Both the position numbers and the translations under genes were made by a program. A stretch of 64,000 nt of DNA from NCBI RefSeq assembly GCF_947242115.1, contig NC_074716.1:2933001-2997000 (forward strand). Direction: 5' to 3'. Source of the DNA: Biomphalaria glabrata. Its lineage: Eukaryota > Mollusca > Gastropoda > Planorbidae. Each line of letters begins with the position of its first letter. Position 1 is the stretch's first letter. This document shows positions 52,010 to 63,905 of this stretch, piece by piece. Below the pieces are notes generated by a model that was not told where the DNA came from, made no database searches, and saw only the letters and a list, made by a program, of their open reading frames with translations.

Positions 52010-52204
52010 TAATAACTTCAATGCCCTTGGCATTCCTAGGAACATTCTCGTTGCCTGTCAGAGGGCGGTACTGCTGCAGACCTGCCACATCACCAGAAAA
52101 TTCCTCAGTGGAAACTGATAAAGGGACTACGATGAATTTTGTTTCCCTTTAACGAAACTCGACCCTGGCAGCGCCAGAGAATGAATACTTGCTCTTTTAT
52201 AATA
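52010..52204 (+). mobile_element. Dong/R4-like LINE 3' end, copy 1 of a stack
   Basis: Translation gives PRNILVACQRAVLLQTCHIT then RKFLS. The 3' UTR ends ACCCTGGCAGCGCCAGAGAA and runs into (TAA)n at 52198-52215. The copy is itself preceded by (TAA)n at 51997-52014. Confidence 0.8.
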
Positions 52205-52574
52205 ATAATAATAATCGACATCGCCGTACCACTGTCTCATAATGTAAGAAAAACTGAGATAGAAAAACAAAGAAAATATGGGAACCTAAGCTTGGAGATT
52301 AAGCGTCTATGGAAATAACAAAATAACAATATACACCAATATCAACCGAGGGGATAATAACAACTGACCTCACAGACACCTTCAAGGCTCTTAACATTCC
52401 TAGGAACATCATCGTTGCCTCTCAGAGGGCGGTACTGCTGCAGACCTGCCACATCACCAGAAAATTCCTCAGTGGAAACTGTTAAAGGGACTACGATGAA
52501 TTTTGTTTCTTTTTAGTGAAACTCGACCCTGGCAGCGCCAGAGAATGACTACGCATTCGTTTCTAGCATAATAA
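52205..52574 (+). mobile_element. Dong/R4-like LINE 3' end, copy 2 of a stack
   Basis: It begins in the endonuclease region (DIAVPLSHNVRKTEIEKQRK), continues through LITTDLTDTFKALNIPRNII and CQRAVLLQTC, with an internal deletion near 52312. It ends ACCCTGGCAGCGCCAGAGAA and (ATAA)n at 52568. Confidence 0.82.
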
Positions 52575-53095
52575 TAATACTCGCCACAAGAGGTTCTCGA
52601 GTCTACTGAATATATGCTGTACTGGGATAGGCCTATATTGACCGACAAAACGGTAGATTTTAATCGCCCTGATCTGCTGTTCGTTGATACAAAAGAAAAA
52701 GCCGCAACCATTCTTGACATCGCCGTACCACTGTTTCATAATTTAAGAAAAACTGAAATGGCAAAACAACGAAAATATGGGAATCTTGGCTTGGCGATTA
52801 AGCGTTTATGGAAGTTATCTAAAATAACAATATACCCCATTGTTAGGTATCAACCGAGGGTCTAATAACAACAGACCTGACAGATACTTTCAAGGCACTT
52901 AACATTCCTAGAAGGATTCTCGTTGCCTGTCAGAGGGTGGTACTGCTGCAGACCTGCCACATCACCAGAAAATTCCTTCAGTTGAAACTGAAAGAGGGAC
53001 TACGATGAAATGTGTTTCCCTTTAACGAAACTCGACCCTGGCAGCGCGGCAGCGCCAGAGAATGAATACTCGTTCGTTTCTAACATAATAATAAA
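52575..53095 (+). mobile_element. Dong/R4-like LINE 3' end, copy 3 (longest)
   Basis: YWDRPILTDKTVDFNRPDLL then FVDTKEKAATILDIAVPLFH shows the restriction-like endonuclease signature PD-X14-D. It goes on with KQRKYGNLGLAIKRLWKLSK and, after one frameshift near 52855, GLITTDLTDTFKALNIPRRI. The end is again (ATAA)n. The copy is 5'-truncated. Confidence 0.85.
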
Positions 53096-53594
53096 AATAA
53101 TCTTTATTATCCATAATGTAAGTGGTAATATATATATTATAAAATATAACTATAACAACAATCGAAATTGGTACCATCGTGACGACATTCCGATGGGCAT
53201 AGGCTACTAAGACCAGTAGGCCTCAAACCTTCTATTACTAATTACGTCATAAGGAAACTAGTTCTGTAGTGGCATTAAGCCTACAAGTAAAGAATCTTTT
53301 GGAGACCCTTGTCAACAAGTCAGTCCAAGTTCATCACAGTTCAATCAATCCCAGGGATCAGCCAGAAATCCAGAAACCAATTACGTAGAAGGCAAAAAAA
53401 AATATTTATACTATTCTTGACTCCAACTGATTCGATCAGTCAAAACATACATGAATCACCAGGTCTATTTCTGTTATTTGGCATTCTTAACTTAATAAAG
53501 AGTCAATGAAGTTAAATAACGAATCGATGATGATGATTAATTAACTGCTTGTCGTGAGAAAAATAAGATATGATTGATTCGTTAAATAACTAGC
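53096..53594. other. Intergenic, unassigned
   Basis: AT-rich; no element recognised. Confidence 0.3.
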
Positions 53595-53725
53595 TGTCGA
53601 CCCGATGATCTCAGGTTCGAACGCTGGCACTGCCTCCCCCGCCCTCCTGCGGGATGTTTGGTATAAGAAGATATAGTCTTCAATTCTGAACGATCTTCAG
53701 AAGCATGTAAACCAAAATAATGAAA
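53595..53725 (+). mobile_element. SINE family A, 5'-truncated
   Basis: CCCGATGATCTCAGGTTCGA, CCGCCCTCCTGCGGGATGTT and a CTTCAATTCTGAACGATCTT tail. Confidence 0.65.
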
Positions 53726-53794
53726 GCGAGATGCGTGCCGATTTTTATTTTTTTTACGAAAAAATAAAGAGCTTTGCTTTAATGTTTCTCCTTA

Positions 53795-53950
53795 GTCTGT
53801 TGGACTGTTGGCACACCACATATAAGATCTGTTGACAATCTTTCTCCATTACTATCTGTCTTTTGTCTTAAGTAGAATATCTTTCGATGACAGGCCCGTC
53901 ATTTTCTTTATGTTGTCTTCCCATCGCGTTCTCTGTCTGCCTCTGGAGTT
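53795..53950 (-). mobile_element. LINE C-terminal fragment at the edge of a minisatellite
   Basis: The plus strand CTGTTGGACTGTTGGCACAC, GACAATCTTTCTCCATTACT and GCGTTCTCTGTCTGCCTCTG parallels 1715-1860, the C-terminal end of the 1690-2772 LINE in the same orientation. Confidence 0.75.
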
Positions 53951-55415
53951 TCTCCCGGAAGTGAGTCTATTTCCACAACTCTGCAGTTTCTCCAGGAAGT
54001 GAGTCTATTTCCACAACTCTGCAGTTTCTCCTGGAAGTGAGTCTATTTCCACAACTCTGCAGTTTCTCCTGGAAGTGAGTCTATTTCCACAACTCTGCAG
54101 TTTCTCCTGGAAGTGAGTCTATTTCCACAATTCTGCAGTTTCTCCTGAAAGTGAGTCTACTTCCACAACTCTGCAGTTTCTCCTGGAAGTGAGTCTATTT
54201 CCACAACTCTGCAGTTTCTCCTGGAAGTGAGTCTACTTCCACAACTCTGCAGTTTCTCCTGGAAGTGAGTCTATTTCCACAATTCTGCAGTTTCTCCTGA
54301 AAGTGAGTCTACTTCCACAACTCTGCAGTTTCTCCTGGAAGTGAGTCTATTTCCACAACTCTGCAGTTTCTCCTGGAAGTGAGTCTACTTCCACAACTCT
54401 GCAGTTTCTCCTGGAAGTGAGTCTATTTCCACAATTCTGCAGTTTCTCCTGAAAGTGAGTCTACTTCCACAACTCTGCAGTTTCTCCTGGAAGTGAGTCT
54501 ATTTCCACAACTCTGCAGTTTCTCCTGAAAGTGAGTCTACTTCCACAACTCTGTAGTTTCTCCTAGAAGTGAGTCTATTTCCACAACTCTGCAGTTTCTC
54601 CTGAAAGTGAGTCTATTTCCACAACTCTGCAGTTTCTCCTGGAAGTGAGTCTATTTCCACAACTCTGCATTTTCTCATGAAAGTGAGTCTACTTCCACAA
54701 CTCTGCAGTTTCTCCTAGAATTGAGTCTATTTCCACAACTCTGCAGTTTCTCCTGAAAGTGAGTCTACTTCCACAACTCTGCAGTTTCTCCTGGAAGTGA
54801 GTCTATTTCCACAACTCTGCAGTTTCTCCTGGAAGTGAGTCTACTTCCACAACTCTGCAGTTTCTCCTGGAAGTGAGTCTATTTCCACAATTCTGCAGTT
54901 TCTCCTGAAAGTGAGTCTACTTCCACAACTCTGCAGTTTCTCCTGGAAGTGAGTCTATTTCCACAACTCTGCAGTTTCTCCTGAAAGTGAGTCTACTTCC
55001 ACAACTCTGTAGTTTCCCCTAGAAGTGAGTCTATTTCCACAACTCTGCAGTTTCTCCTGAAAGTGAGTCTATTTCCACAACTCTGCAGTTTCTCCTGGAA
55101 GTGAGTCTATTTCCACAACTCTGCAGTTTCTCCTGAAAGTGAGTCTACTTCCACAACTCTGTAGTTTCCCCTAGAAGTGAGTCTATTTCCACAACTCTGC
55201 AGTTTCTCCTGAAAGTGAGTCTATTTCCACAACTCTGCAGTTTCTCCTGGAAGTGAGTCTATTTCCACAACTCTGCAGTTTCTCCTGAAAGTGAGTCTAC
55301 TTCCACAACTCTGCAGTTTCTCCTAGAAGTGAGTCTATTTCCACAACTCTGCAGTTTCTCCTGAAAGTGAGTCTATTTCCACATCTCTGCAGTTTCTCCT
55401 GGAAGTGAGTCTCCT
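53941..55415 (+). repeat. 38-bp minisatellite, ~38 copies
   Basis: The unit is GGAAGTGAGTCTATTTCCAC followed by AACTCTGCAGTTTCTCCT. The main alternates are GAAAGTGAGTCTACTT and TAGAAGTGAG, arranged in recurring multi-unit blocks. The outermost left unit merges with the LINE edge (CTCTGGAGTTTCTCCCGGAA). Confidence 0.96.
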
Positions 55416-56097
55416 CAACTCTGCATTTACGACAATGAATATAAGGAAATAAAAGTGTGTGTGAGTGTGTTTTTTTTAGGAGGAAAAGGGGGGGGGGTAA
55501 AATACTGTTTTTAGAGGTGGGTTATTCTAAAATAGGCCTATAAGGCGCGTCTCGAGATCTAGATAGATGACTAAAAAAAAGGGAAAAGCGTGGACTAAGT
55601 TGCGAATATTGATGTTTTTTTTTTCTCCTTAAGAGCAAATTTAAGCTTCAATGATTTATTTATTAGTAACTCTGTAATTTACGGTTTAAAAAGTTTCTGT
55701 ATTGCGGGGCAATTATTATAATTTTGTATACAAGCTGTTATGTAGGCCTATCGTAAAGGATAATTCCTAGAAGTGTATGCTTTAAATTGTTTTAAACTGT
55801 GCTTCACTGGCCTTTCATTTGAGGGGTGCAAAACATAAAACAAAAAAGTTAGAGGACCTAAAAGTAAGTTCGTGGTTGGGAATGATAACTTTCTATTGAA
55901 GGTGTCAAAAAAGGTGGGCTACTCACGATGTTATTGTGATGTAAGGGCCAAAATGTGTGTTGTTGGGGGGGGGGAGCGTTTCATTTAAGAGCAGTGTGTC
56001 ACCAGTGTGTGTATTGTGGGGGACGGGTGTTAAAAGTGCAGTCAGACGAGAAAACTTCAACTGAAACTGATGAGCCCCAGAAGTGTTTGTGCTTACA
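55416..56097. other. Intergenic, unassigned
   Basis: G-rich homopolymers at 55487 and 55966; no element recognised. 56098-56105 is the left CCTTTCTC duplication of the next element. Confidence 0.35.
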
Positions 56098-56299
56098 CCT
56101 TTCTCCAGTGGCGTAGCTAGAGTGTATGATGCCTGGTGCGGTACCTCATCTTGATGCCCCCCCCCCCCAAAAAAAAAAACACAAAAAAAACCTAATTAAT
56201 AACATTGCAAAACCTGTTCAAAATAATATGTATTCATTAATCAAATATTGTTAATTTAAAAAAAAACACTTTTACATAAACATACTACAAATGAATTTT

Positions 56300-57440
56300 A
56301 CGCGCTTTCTTGCTGGCAAAAGTATCAATAATTTTTTCGAAATCCATTTTTTTCCACCAGCTTTTGTTCAATGGACAAAATGGCCAAATTAGTGAGTCGT
56401 AAATTTGTCATCGTTGATCGCAAATAATTCTTGATCAGTTTAAGTTTGGAAAAACTTCTCACGCATGTAGCGACGTTTACCACAATAGTCAAAAATATGC
56501 GAATCATGATGACGATATTCGGGACTGAATCATCTAGCTGATATTATTTATAAAATTCAAGAGCTCAACAGGTCTTTGTTTTGGAAATTCGGAGGCTTCT
56601 GATGAAACTGTGACAAACCGTTGAAGCCTCTTTCGCTCCAGCATAAATTCGTTTTTATCAATGTCGCTAGGAATACTATCGAGATTGATTTCGACCTGAG
56701 GATTTAATTGCTGGGAAGGCGACAAAAATTCATATATATCTGCTACATTATGAAGTTGCTCGAATCGGGTGATTATTTCTTGAACAATCCTGTCCAAGGT
56801 AGAATAAATTTCCCTTCGTAGCTCTTTGTGTGTAAGTACAGAGTAGTCACTTTTCTCACCAGGCATCTTTTCCTTATGGCCAATACGTTCTTGAGGTTCT
56901 GTACTGATTCTCAGATCTGAACATACGCTTTCGGCAAAGGTAATGCTGGCTTCAGCGATGTCCTCTCGATTACTACTTAAAAATGTCTCTAATGTTTTTA
57001 GTTTGAGTGAGCAGTCTCGAATAGACAATCCTTGTTTTTGAAGGTAGAATTGCGCATCATTAATTTCAGTTAATACAGGAGCCCAAAATCCAAGTTAGGT
57101 GACAAAATTAAAAGACTGAACAGCAAGCAATAATCCACCTGCTTCAGATCTAGTCGATGAATTTTCATCTCTGCTAGTTAATGTCTCCAGAGTTTAAGCA
57201 GGCAATGAATAGTGACTTCTAGAATACGTTTTTGGACACCGTAGTTTTGATCTTTCATGACCGCAGCATTATCATAGCCTTGACCCCTGCAGTCCATTAT
57301 GTCTATGTAAAATTTGGGAAGTTTGATCCAGCTTTAAGATGTCAGGTGTACTGTCAAAAATAATAGAGAAATATTTGGCTTGTTTTACTTGCTGTATGAT
57401 TTGTTTTTTTTTTTAGATTGATCCCCCAATTTTGTAATAA
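56300..57440 (-). pseudogene. hAT transposase remnant (ZMYM1-like type)
   Basis: Minus-strand blocks in order: QGYDNAAVMKDQNYGVQKRI near 57290, then an intact 164-codon stretch (57028-56534) with DIYEFLSPSQQLNPQVEIN, then VNVATCVRSFSKLKLIKNYL and NLAILSIEQKLVEK (about 56480-56340). The RSFSKLKLIKxYLRSTM...LAxLSIE order is the C-terminal hAT dimerisation region found in ZMYM1/DUF4371-type transposases. Several stops and frameshifts separate the blocks, so it is inactive. Confidence 0.8.
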
Positions 57441-57659
57441 GTTCATTTTGTATTTGTGAAGACATGTATGTATTCGGTCTGGAACAAAGGTTAGTTCGAA
57501 GCACATGCTCCCTCAAGAGAGGATCGTACTTTGATAGTAATTTTACTACCTCTCCAGGTTTTCGTCTCTTGTATAATCAAATCTTGGGCCTTGTTGTCAA
57601 TACTGTTTCCTACTCTCAGGCAAACTACAAGTTCCCTCCAAGCAAGCGATGACTGAATG

Positions 57660-58205
57660 TGAGCTCTGATGGTCTCATGTTTTTCTATTTTCGGGGATAA
57701 CCTCCACCACTCATTGAATCCATCTTTGGCCCCTTTACATTTAAGGAGGGAGAGTGCGGTACTTACGGCCTACGAGCGCTACAAAAGGGGCGACTCTAGG
57801 CTACCCACCACAATCTTAGTGCAACAGTGGAGAGAGAGGAACCGCATAAAAATGCGATCGTTCCTCCACATTGCGGCCAATTTGTCAAAATCATATGGGC
57901 TCTCTACTGATAGAATTCCTATTAGAAGTATTAATACTTGCCCTCCGTGGAGGAGATTTCCGGCCCCACAAAAAACATGCCCCTTATAGGGCAAGAGGGA
58001 GCCACTAAGAGGCGATTAACACCTGCCATACTCCAAAACTTGGCATCAGCTACACTAAAGTCCTACCCATCAGATGCCATTTTCTGCTATACCGATGGGT
58101 CGGTATTGAAGGACCCCGATAGATCTGGGTATGGGACCCTTATAGACTGCACAGACCGGACAGAACCAGAGATGCCGATTTCTCCGTCTGAGCTTAAAAG
58201 GTTTT
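57660..58205 (+). mobile_element. LINE fragment with RNase H start (I-clade-like)
   Basis: ERYKRGDSRLPTTILVQQWR, then RFPAPTKNMP across a frameshift near 57960, then KSYPSDAIFCYTDGSVLKDP and RSGYGTLID. YTDGSV opens the RNase H domain that follows RT in I-clade and related LINEs. Truncated at both ends and sitting inside the hAT element. Confidence 0.75.
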
Positions 58206-58335
58206 GAGGCGCCATAGCCAGACTAGTCAGTCTTGAGCACTGTTCATCATTTTGTTTACGTTAGAGTATTACAATTAACTAGTTAGTTTAAAAAAAACTC
58301 GTATAAAACAAAGGTTAGCTTATTTTAAAAAATTG

Positions 58336-58549
58336 ACATAATAATTATAGCTTTTATATAGCGCTACTTTCATGCTTATAGCATGCTCAGAGCGCTTTTG
58401 GTCCAATCTCATTTGTGGACCGGTGGGGTAAACACAAACACAGTAAACACAACTCTGCTCGAGTCGGGTGTCGAACCTCGAGCCCCCTTCTAGGTAACCA
58501 AGACAAGCCAAGTTCAAGCGTACTTAGCCTCTCGACCACGCTTCCCACA
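58336..58549 (-). mobile_element. SINE family C nested in the hAT element
   Basis: ATAATTATAGCTTTTATATA, CTTATAGCATGCTCAGAGCG, CGGGTGTCGAACCTCGAGCC and TCTCGACCACGCTTCCCACA on the plus strand. Confidence 0.85.
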
Positions 58550-59064
58550 TTACAATGGAATTATTTCCAAAATTAAACTATTAAGAATCATAAAGAAATG
58601 AATAAACTAAGACAATTGTTTAGAGCTAAAGTTTAGAAATATATTTGTAAACTCAATATCTAGATGAAACCAATGGACTAAACAATGAAGTAAAAAAGGT
58701 TGGCCTATCTTCTTCTTCTTCTTTATACTACAGAGCATTGATAAGTGTAGTAACAACATGTAACGTGTGTCCAAAATAAATCTAGTAAATTAGATTCAAA
58801 CTGTTCTATAGCTTACATTGTATGGAAGAAATAGTCAAGGAGATTAAACAAAATAGCAACATGACTAGTTTATAAATCGTTAGTTTATGTTTAAAATACA
58901 GCAGTTTATGTTTGTTCGTATCCATACAATTAGTCGTTTTTACTGAAACGCTCAGGGAAATAGGAAATTAATACACAGTGGGGGAATTTTGGTGCCCCTC
59001 TCCACTTGGTGCCCTGTGCGGCCCGCACCACCCGCACATTGGTAGCTACGCCACTGCCTTTCTC

Positions 59065-62000
59065 TATATTGGGGGTCTAAAAAACAACTTCTAACTGTAG
59101 CGCACCACGGGTATCTGATCGTATATATATATATATAGGTTGTGACCATGGTTGTAACAGCGTACAGTTCTTTTTCGATTATTGTGTCCTTATAAGGTTG
59201 AAAGTACTAAAGTAACAAAATTCTGTTTACAGCCTGAGCTTCCGATTTCTCCACCTCAAAAATTTTGTTTTGATTTTTTTTCGATGTAAACATTTATTAG
59301 ACTAGTTCTATTATATATTCTAGATTTTCTAGAGATCTAGATAAATAGAATCAAGATCTAGATCTACTAGAAAACAAAACAACGTTTGTCATGTCATCAT
59401 TATCATTTCATTAATAAATTAATTAATGTCAATGATTTTAATAGAGTAATAGACAGTTGAGTTATTTGAGTTATGAGTTAAGTTAAGACAGTATTCAATT
59501 TCAGTCAGTTCAGTAACTACAGTAACTTACGTTTATCGAACAAGTTAAGCTCATTCGCCGACATTTTTTATGTTTGAATTTGTGTATCTCCGTAAAAATT
59601 AGACCTAGAAAAAAACTGATTATATCTATGAACTCCTCATCCATTTTTCTTAAAAAGTAGACATGTTTTATTCTATTACTACTCAAAGTTAAACTTATAT
59701 TTGATGTTAAAGTGAGTCAGGTCGATGATTTCAAAAGCTTAAATTATCGAACACTTTTTTACCTTTATCTTATCTTATCGAAAATATTAAGAACTTATCG
59801 AACACATGAGAAGTATGGTGTTTTAAAAGTGTTATAATCTTAAAATTTTGTGAAAAGTATGGTGTTTCAAAAGTGTTATAATCTTTTTTTTTTTTCATTT
59901 ACATCATTTTCTTTTTACGCCATGTCAAGACAGACAGATTTTAGTCATTTTCACATGGTCCACATCGAAGGAATCTATAATCTATCACTGATCAGCTCTG
60001 CTTAGAAACTGACGGTGCTAAGCCCAGTAACGCATTACCGTAGTAGGGCCTACTTATTTAGGTCTAAGCTAGTTTGAGACATAAGGCCATTAATAAATTA
60101 AATCCAGATATTATCTATTTGAGGGAGAGCCTAATAAGCTTTGGTAGCCAATAGATAATCCCGCCCTCCCCAAGTCATTGCAGGACACAACAGTTTACTT
60201 GGTTGACCTAAAAACAAAACATACGGTACGCGGCCCTACGTAACTAGCCGCCAATCTAGCACGCTCAGTGTATGTAACAGCCCAATAGTCAGTGCTAGAT
60301 ATTTTTCGATCTGGGCGGGGAAGGGGTGGGGGTGCTGAAAAGCTATGGTAGCTTGCGAGCTGTGTTACCAATAGATGTAGATAGATCCTCCCTCCCTAAA
60401 CCACCTGGTTGACCAAAAAAAAACCCACCGTATTTTAGAGCACGCTTAGTATTTGTCACACACACACAAACAACATATATATATATATCTATCACGCCTA
60501 GTGTTTGTGACCTAATTAGCGGCTTGACTTTAGGTACTCGAATGATGGCTCCTCCCCCTTTCTCCTCAACATTGTTCTTACTACAACTTGAACAATGTTT
60601 TGGGGCTGCGTTGGTGGCCTGGTTTACACCTGTGTGTTGGGCTGTCACTGACCTTTTTTTTTTTTGTTGTGTGTTAGTCTGGTGGCTGCGTTTGGATTGA
60701 GTCTTGAAATTTACGTTGTTACTTTGCACTGTAAAAGTGTGAATGTTGGAGAGTGGAATTGCGTAAGAAGAAAGCGAGGGTTAGGGGGTGTAGGCAGAAT
60801 AAGAGAGTGGTTAAATGTGTTATTGTTATTATTTTGAGTATTTGTGATGTTTCAAAGGAGTGTCTTTGTAGCGCATTATGAGCTTTATCATACTTTATGG
60901 TATATGGTACTTTATATATAATTTTTTTAGACCCTGCGCCACACGTCTAGATCGAGAAGCACAACTGACTATGTATTTGAGGCTGACGTCACATTTTAAT
61001 GGTCGATCAATTATTGATGATTTCTTGATACAGTGTCTGGACTGTTTCTCTCCCCCCCCACCCCCTTTTTTTTTTAGCTACCAAAGACATTTTTATTTCA
61101 AAATACCATATCTATATTCTATACCTCCCCCTTAGCCCTTTCGTTTTATTAATATCTCTTCACATCAAGCACATGCGCTAGGTATTGGTTTATAAAACAT
61201 AATTCAGAAGTTAATAGAATGGGGCATCTGAAAAAAAAAACACATCTGGATATATTCTAAATTCATTGTTCCTGGGTTATATTCTATATTCCTTTCACCT
61301 ATGGTAGCACAACGATGATAATATCATCAAACTATATGTGTCATAAAATCAAGCTTTTAAAATGGATACAATTAGTGCATATCGATGTAAATCTATTTAC
61401 TTAGAAAAATATAGCACATTTACGGTAAACCACAAATAGCTGATACAAATTGTAACACATGGGTAATTTATATATGTACTTTGCATTACATTATTTTTAA
61501 AAATAACAATTAAAAATATATAATTTAAATATTTTGTGTTCTTTGGGTTATATCCCTTTGATGTTTATTTTTAACATTAAAATGGCGTTCGATATCTTAC
61601 GAAGCTGAGATTGCGTATATAAAAACTGCTATTATCGAATACCCCCTTTTTAAACCTCAATTTTCATGTTTAGGTAGCAAAGGACACTTTAAAGAAAATT
61701 GTTGCAAATATTTCTCAGCCTAATTAGAAGTGTATTATATAGGTTTTGTTGAGCTGAACATCATTGGCATTAAAAAATACCCTTAACCCGAGACTCACTT
61801 CACTCTTCCCAAGAGGTCAAAAAAAAGTGAAATTTTTATACCAATATTACCAATGCACTTTGAATATAAGTAAAAAAATTATCCTCGGGTGAAAATGAAA
61901 CTAAATATAACTAAACTATAAAGAAATGGACGATGCACAATAGGAATGGACTAGTTTCGTCATAATCATCGAAATAAAGGAGAATTTTAAAAATACAATG

Positions 62001-63754
62001 GGGTGTTCAATAAGTACCTTAAAACCAAGGTGTTCGATAGATGTAAGTTACTCTAGATCTATTACTATTAGAGTATAAACTTACTATAGACCTATAGTTA
62101 GTATAGTCATAGTCTATTATATAGTCTATGAAGACTATTATTTTTTTTTATACTCTATACTCTATAGATAATAGACTATACTATAGTCTTGCTTAGTTAC
62201 TAAGTTAGTTATTAGTTACTATTACTAGTCTATAAAAAAAATAGTCTATTAGATATTGAGTAGCAATTTAGCAAACTTAAGTGTCTTAAGTTAAATATTG
62301 AAATAAGTAGGGTCAGTAGGGAGGTGAAATAAAAAAAAACTTCTTTGATAACATAATTTTTTGTTAGTACATCATTAAAATACTTTTAACTGAACTTTCC
62401 ATTGATGTATAAATTCATGGTATAAATTATGACTATCTGAATCTGATACTATGTTTAACAGTTAGAAAGTTATGATTTTTTTTTGTGTGGCGTTTTGAGT
62501 TAACTTTGGTCATTGATTGACATGGAACAAGTAAGATGAGAGCTTGCTTGTCGCTGGCTAGCTAGAAAAGACACAACCCTAGGTCAAAAGTTAAAAAGTT
62601 GGAATTGAGTTTCATAGATGATATATCTACTTATTAAATAAGAAATTTAAATCTAGATCTAGTATTAGTAGTAAATTTCTAGCTCACAAAGCTGATATCA
62701 TTTATATTTATGAACTTTACTTGTTTAGAATGTAAATATTGAAGGAATTAAACAAATTATCGGGTCTTGAGCTTCAAGAAATATCAGAGACGTGTGGATA
62801 AAATGGGGGCGTTGTTATGGCAGAAAATAAAATATTTAAAAAGTGGTATCAAAATCGTCTGGAAAAAATTTTTTTTCAAATGCACTTTCAAATTTGTGCG
62901 TACATGTTTAGTACACTAAAACTATTAACAAACTGTCCATGGCCATTATTTTCTTTGTTAAATGGCATTTTCCATTTTGTAAGCACCATGTAAGACGTAC
63001 AGCAATAAAACTTTGGTAGATTTATGGCCAGGCATGATATCTATTATGAAAAAAAAAAACAAAAACCTTTGTTCTCTATCCTAACTTCTGTATTGGTGAA
63101 AAACAAAATAGGGATATTTTCATTATTAGTAAAAATAACGTAATTAACTTTTAAAAAAATCTTCATTTCGCATTAATTAGGCCATTGTTTTAAGTAATTG
63201 ATAACACAACTTTCAAACTTCTTTCATTTCATTCAAAAGTGTAATGAATTTCCAAGTGCGGCTTATGTAAAAAAAAACATCTAAAACTCGATCTCTAAAT
63301 TATCTGTTGTATTTTCTTCCGCACTTCCTTGCTAAAATAAGTTAACTGTAACTACTAAACTAGTGTAACTAAGTAACTATTAAACTTATCATAAGTCTTA
63401 GTCTAATGAACTAGTAGATTCTAGATCTAGACTATATCTATCTAGATTCAATTTAGACTACTAACTACTAAACTAGTCTAGACCTCTAGATTAGATCTCA
63501 ATCTAGTCCTAGACTCTAGTCTAGATATAGATAAATTGACTAGATGCCTATAACTTTAAACTAAGTTTAAATTTATTTTAATATTCTATTTCTCTAGATC
63601 ATGTAATCACACTAAGATCTAAATGCTAGAGAGCCTATGCTTCTAATGATTAAAAGTTAATGACCAATCATGAAGATGATGTAAATGAGAATATCAAAGA
63701 TTTGAAAGATGAATGAAGCAAAGCCAATTGTTACTTGTAAGTTTAAGTTTGTTT
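59065..63754. other. AT-rich DNA, no gene or element confidently identified
   Basis: 60300-60800 has some GC-richer stretches and a 128-codon minus-strand frame (60729-60343) rich in Lys/Thr/Gln, with a CSSCSK block and no family match. It is not called. 62040-62270 and 63340-63600 are dense in TAGATCTAGA/ACTAGT words like 1-1689. Homopolymers and (TA)n occur throughout. Confidence 0.45.
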
Positions 63755-63900
63755 TGTTTCGTTACACATGTTTTAGATGTTCCTTTAGTTCACACTTGAA
63801 GATTATTACATCCGAGCCCAAACCTCCCGCAGGACAGTGGGGAATGGCGGCAGGCAGGGTTTGAACCCAGCACCATCCAACAACATAGCACATCCCACAC
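63755..63900 (-). mobile_element. SINE family A, first of a head-to-head pair
   Basis: CACATGTTTTAGATGTTCCT, CCCAAACCTCCCGCAGGACA and GCAGGGTTTGAACCCAGCAC on the plus strand. Confidence 0.78.
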
Positions 63901-63905
63901 AACAA

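Larger units (their letters stand above)
56106..59056 (-). mobile_element. hAT transposon, 2.95 kb, perfect 8-bp target duplication, with nested insertions
   Basis: Termini are CAGTGGCGTAGCTAGAGTGT and the inverse of CAGTGGCGTAGCTACC. CCTTTCTC lies at 56098-56105 and 59057-59064. The minus strand carries a decayed transposase (56300-57440). A LINE fragment (57660-58205) and a SINE C (58336-58549) have inserted. TIRs resemble those of the MITEs at 29205 and 49849. Confidence 0.9.

Noticed and set aside
53941-55415. CRISPR-like look of regular repeats here and at 35.4, 17.4 and 12.1 kb
   Set aside because: Units are directly tandem without unique spacers, and the context is eukaryotic.
60343-60729. 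128-codon minus-strand frame
   Set aside because: No recognisable domain, low-complexity composition and homopolymer-driven runs; no promoter or splice evidence.
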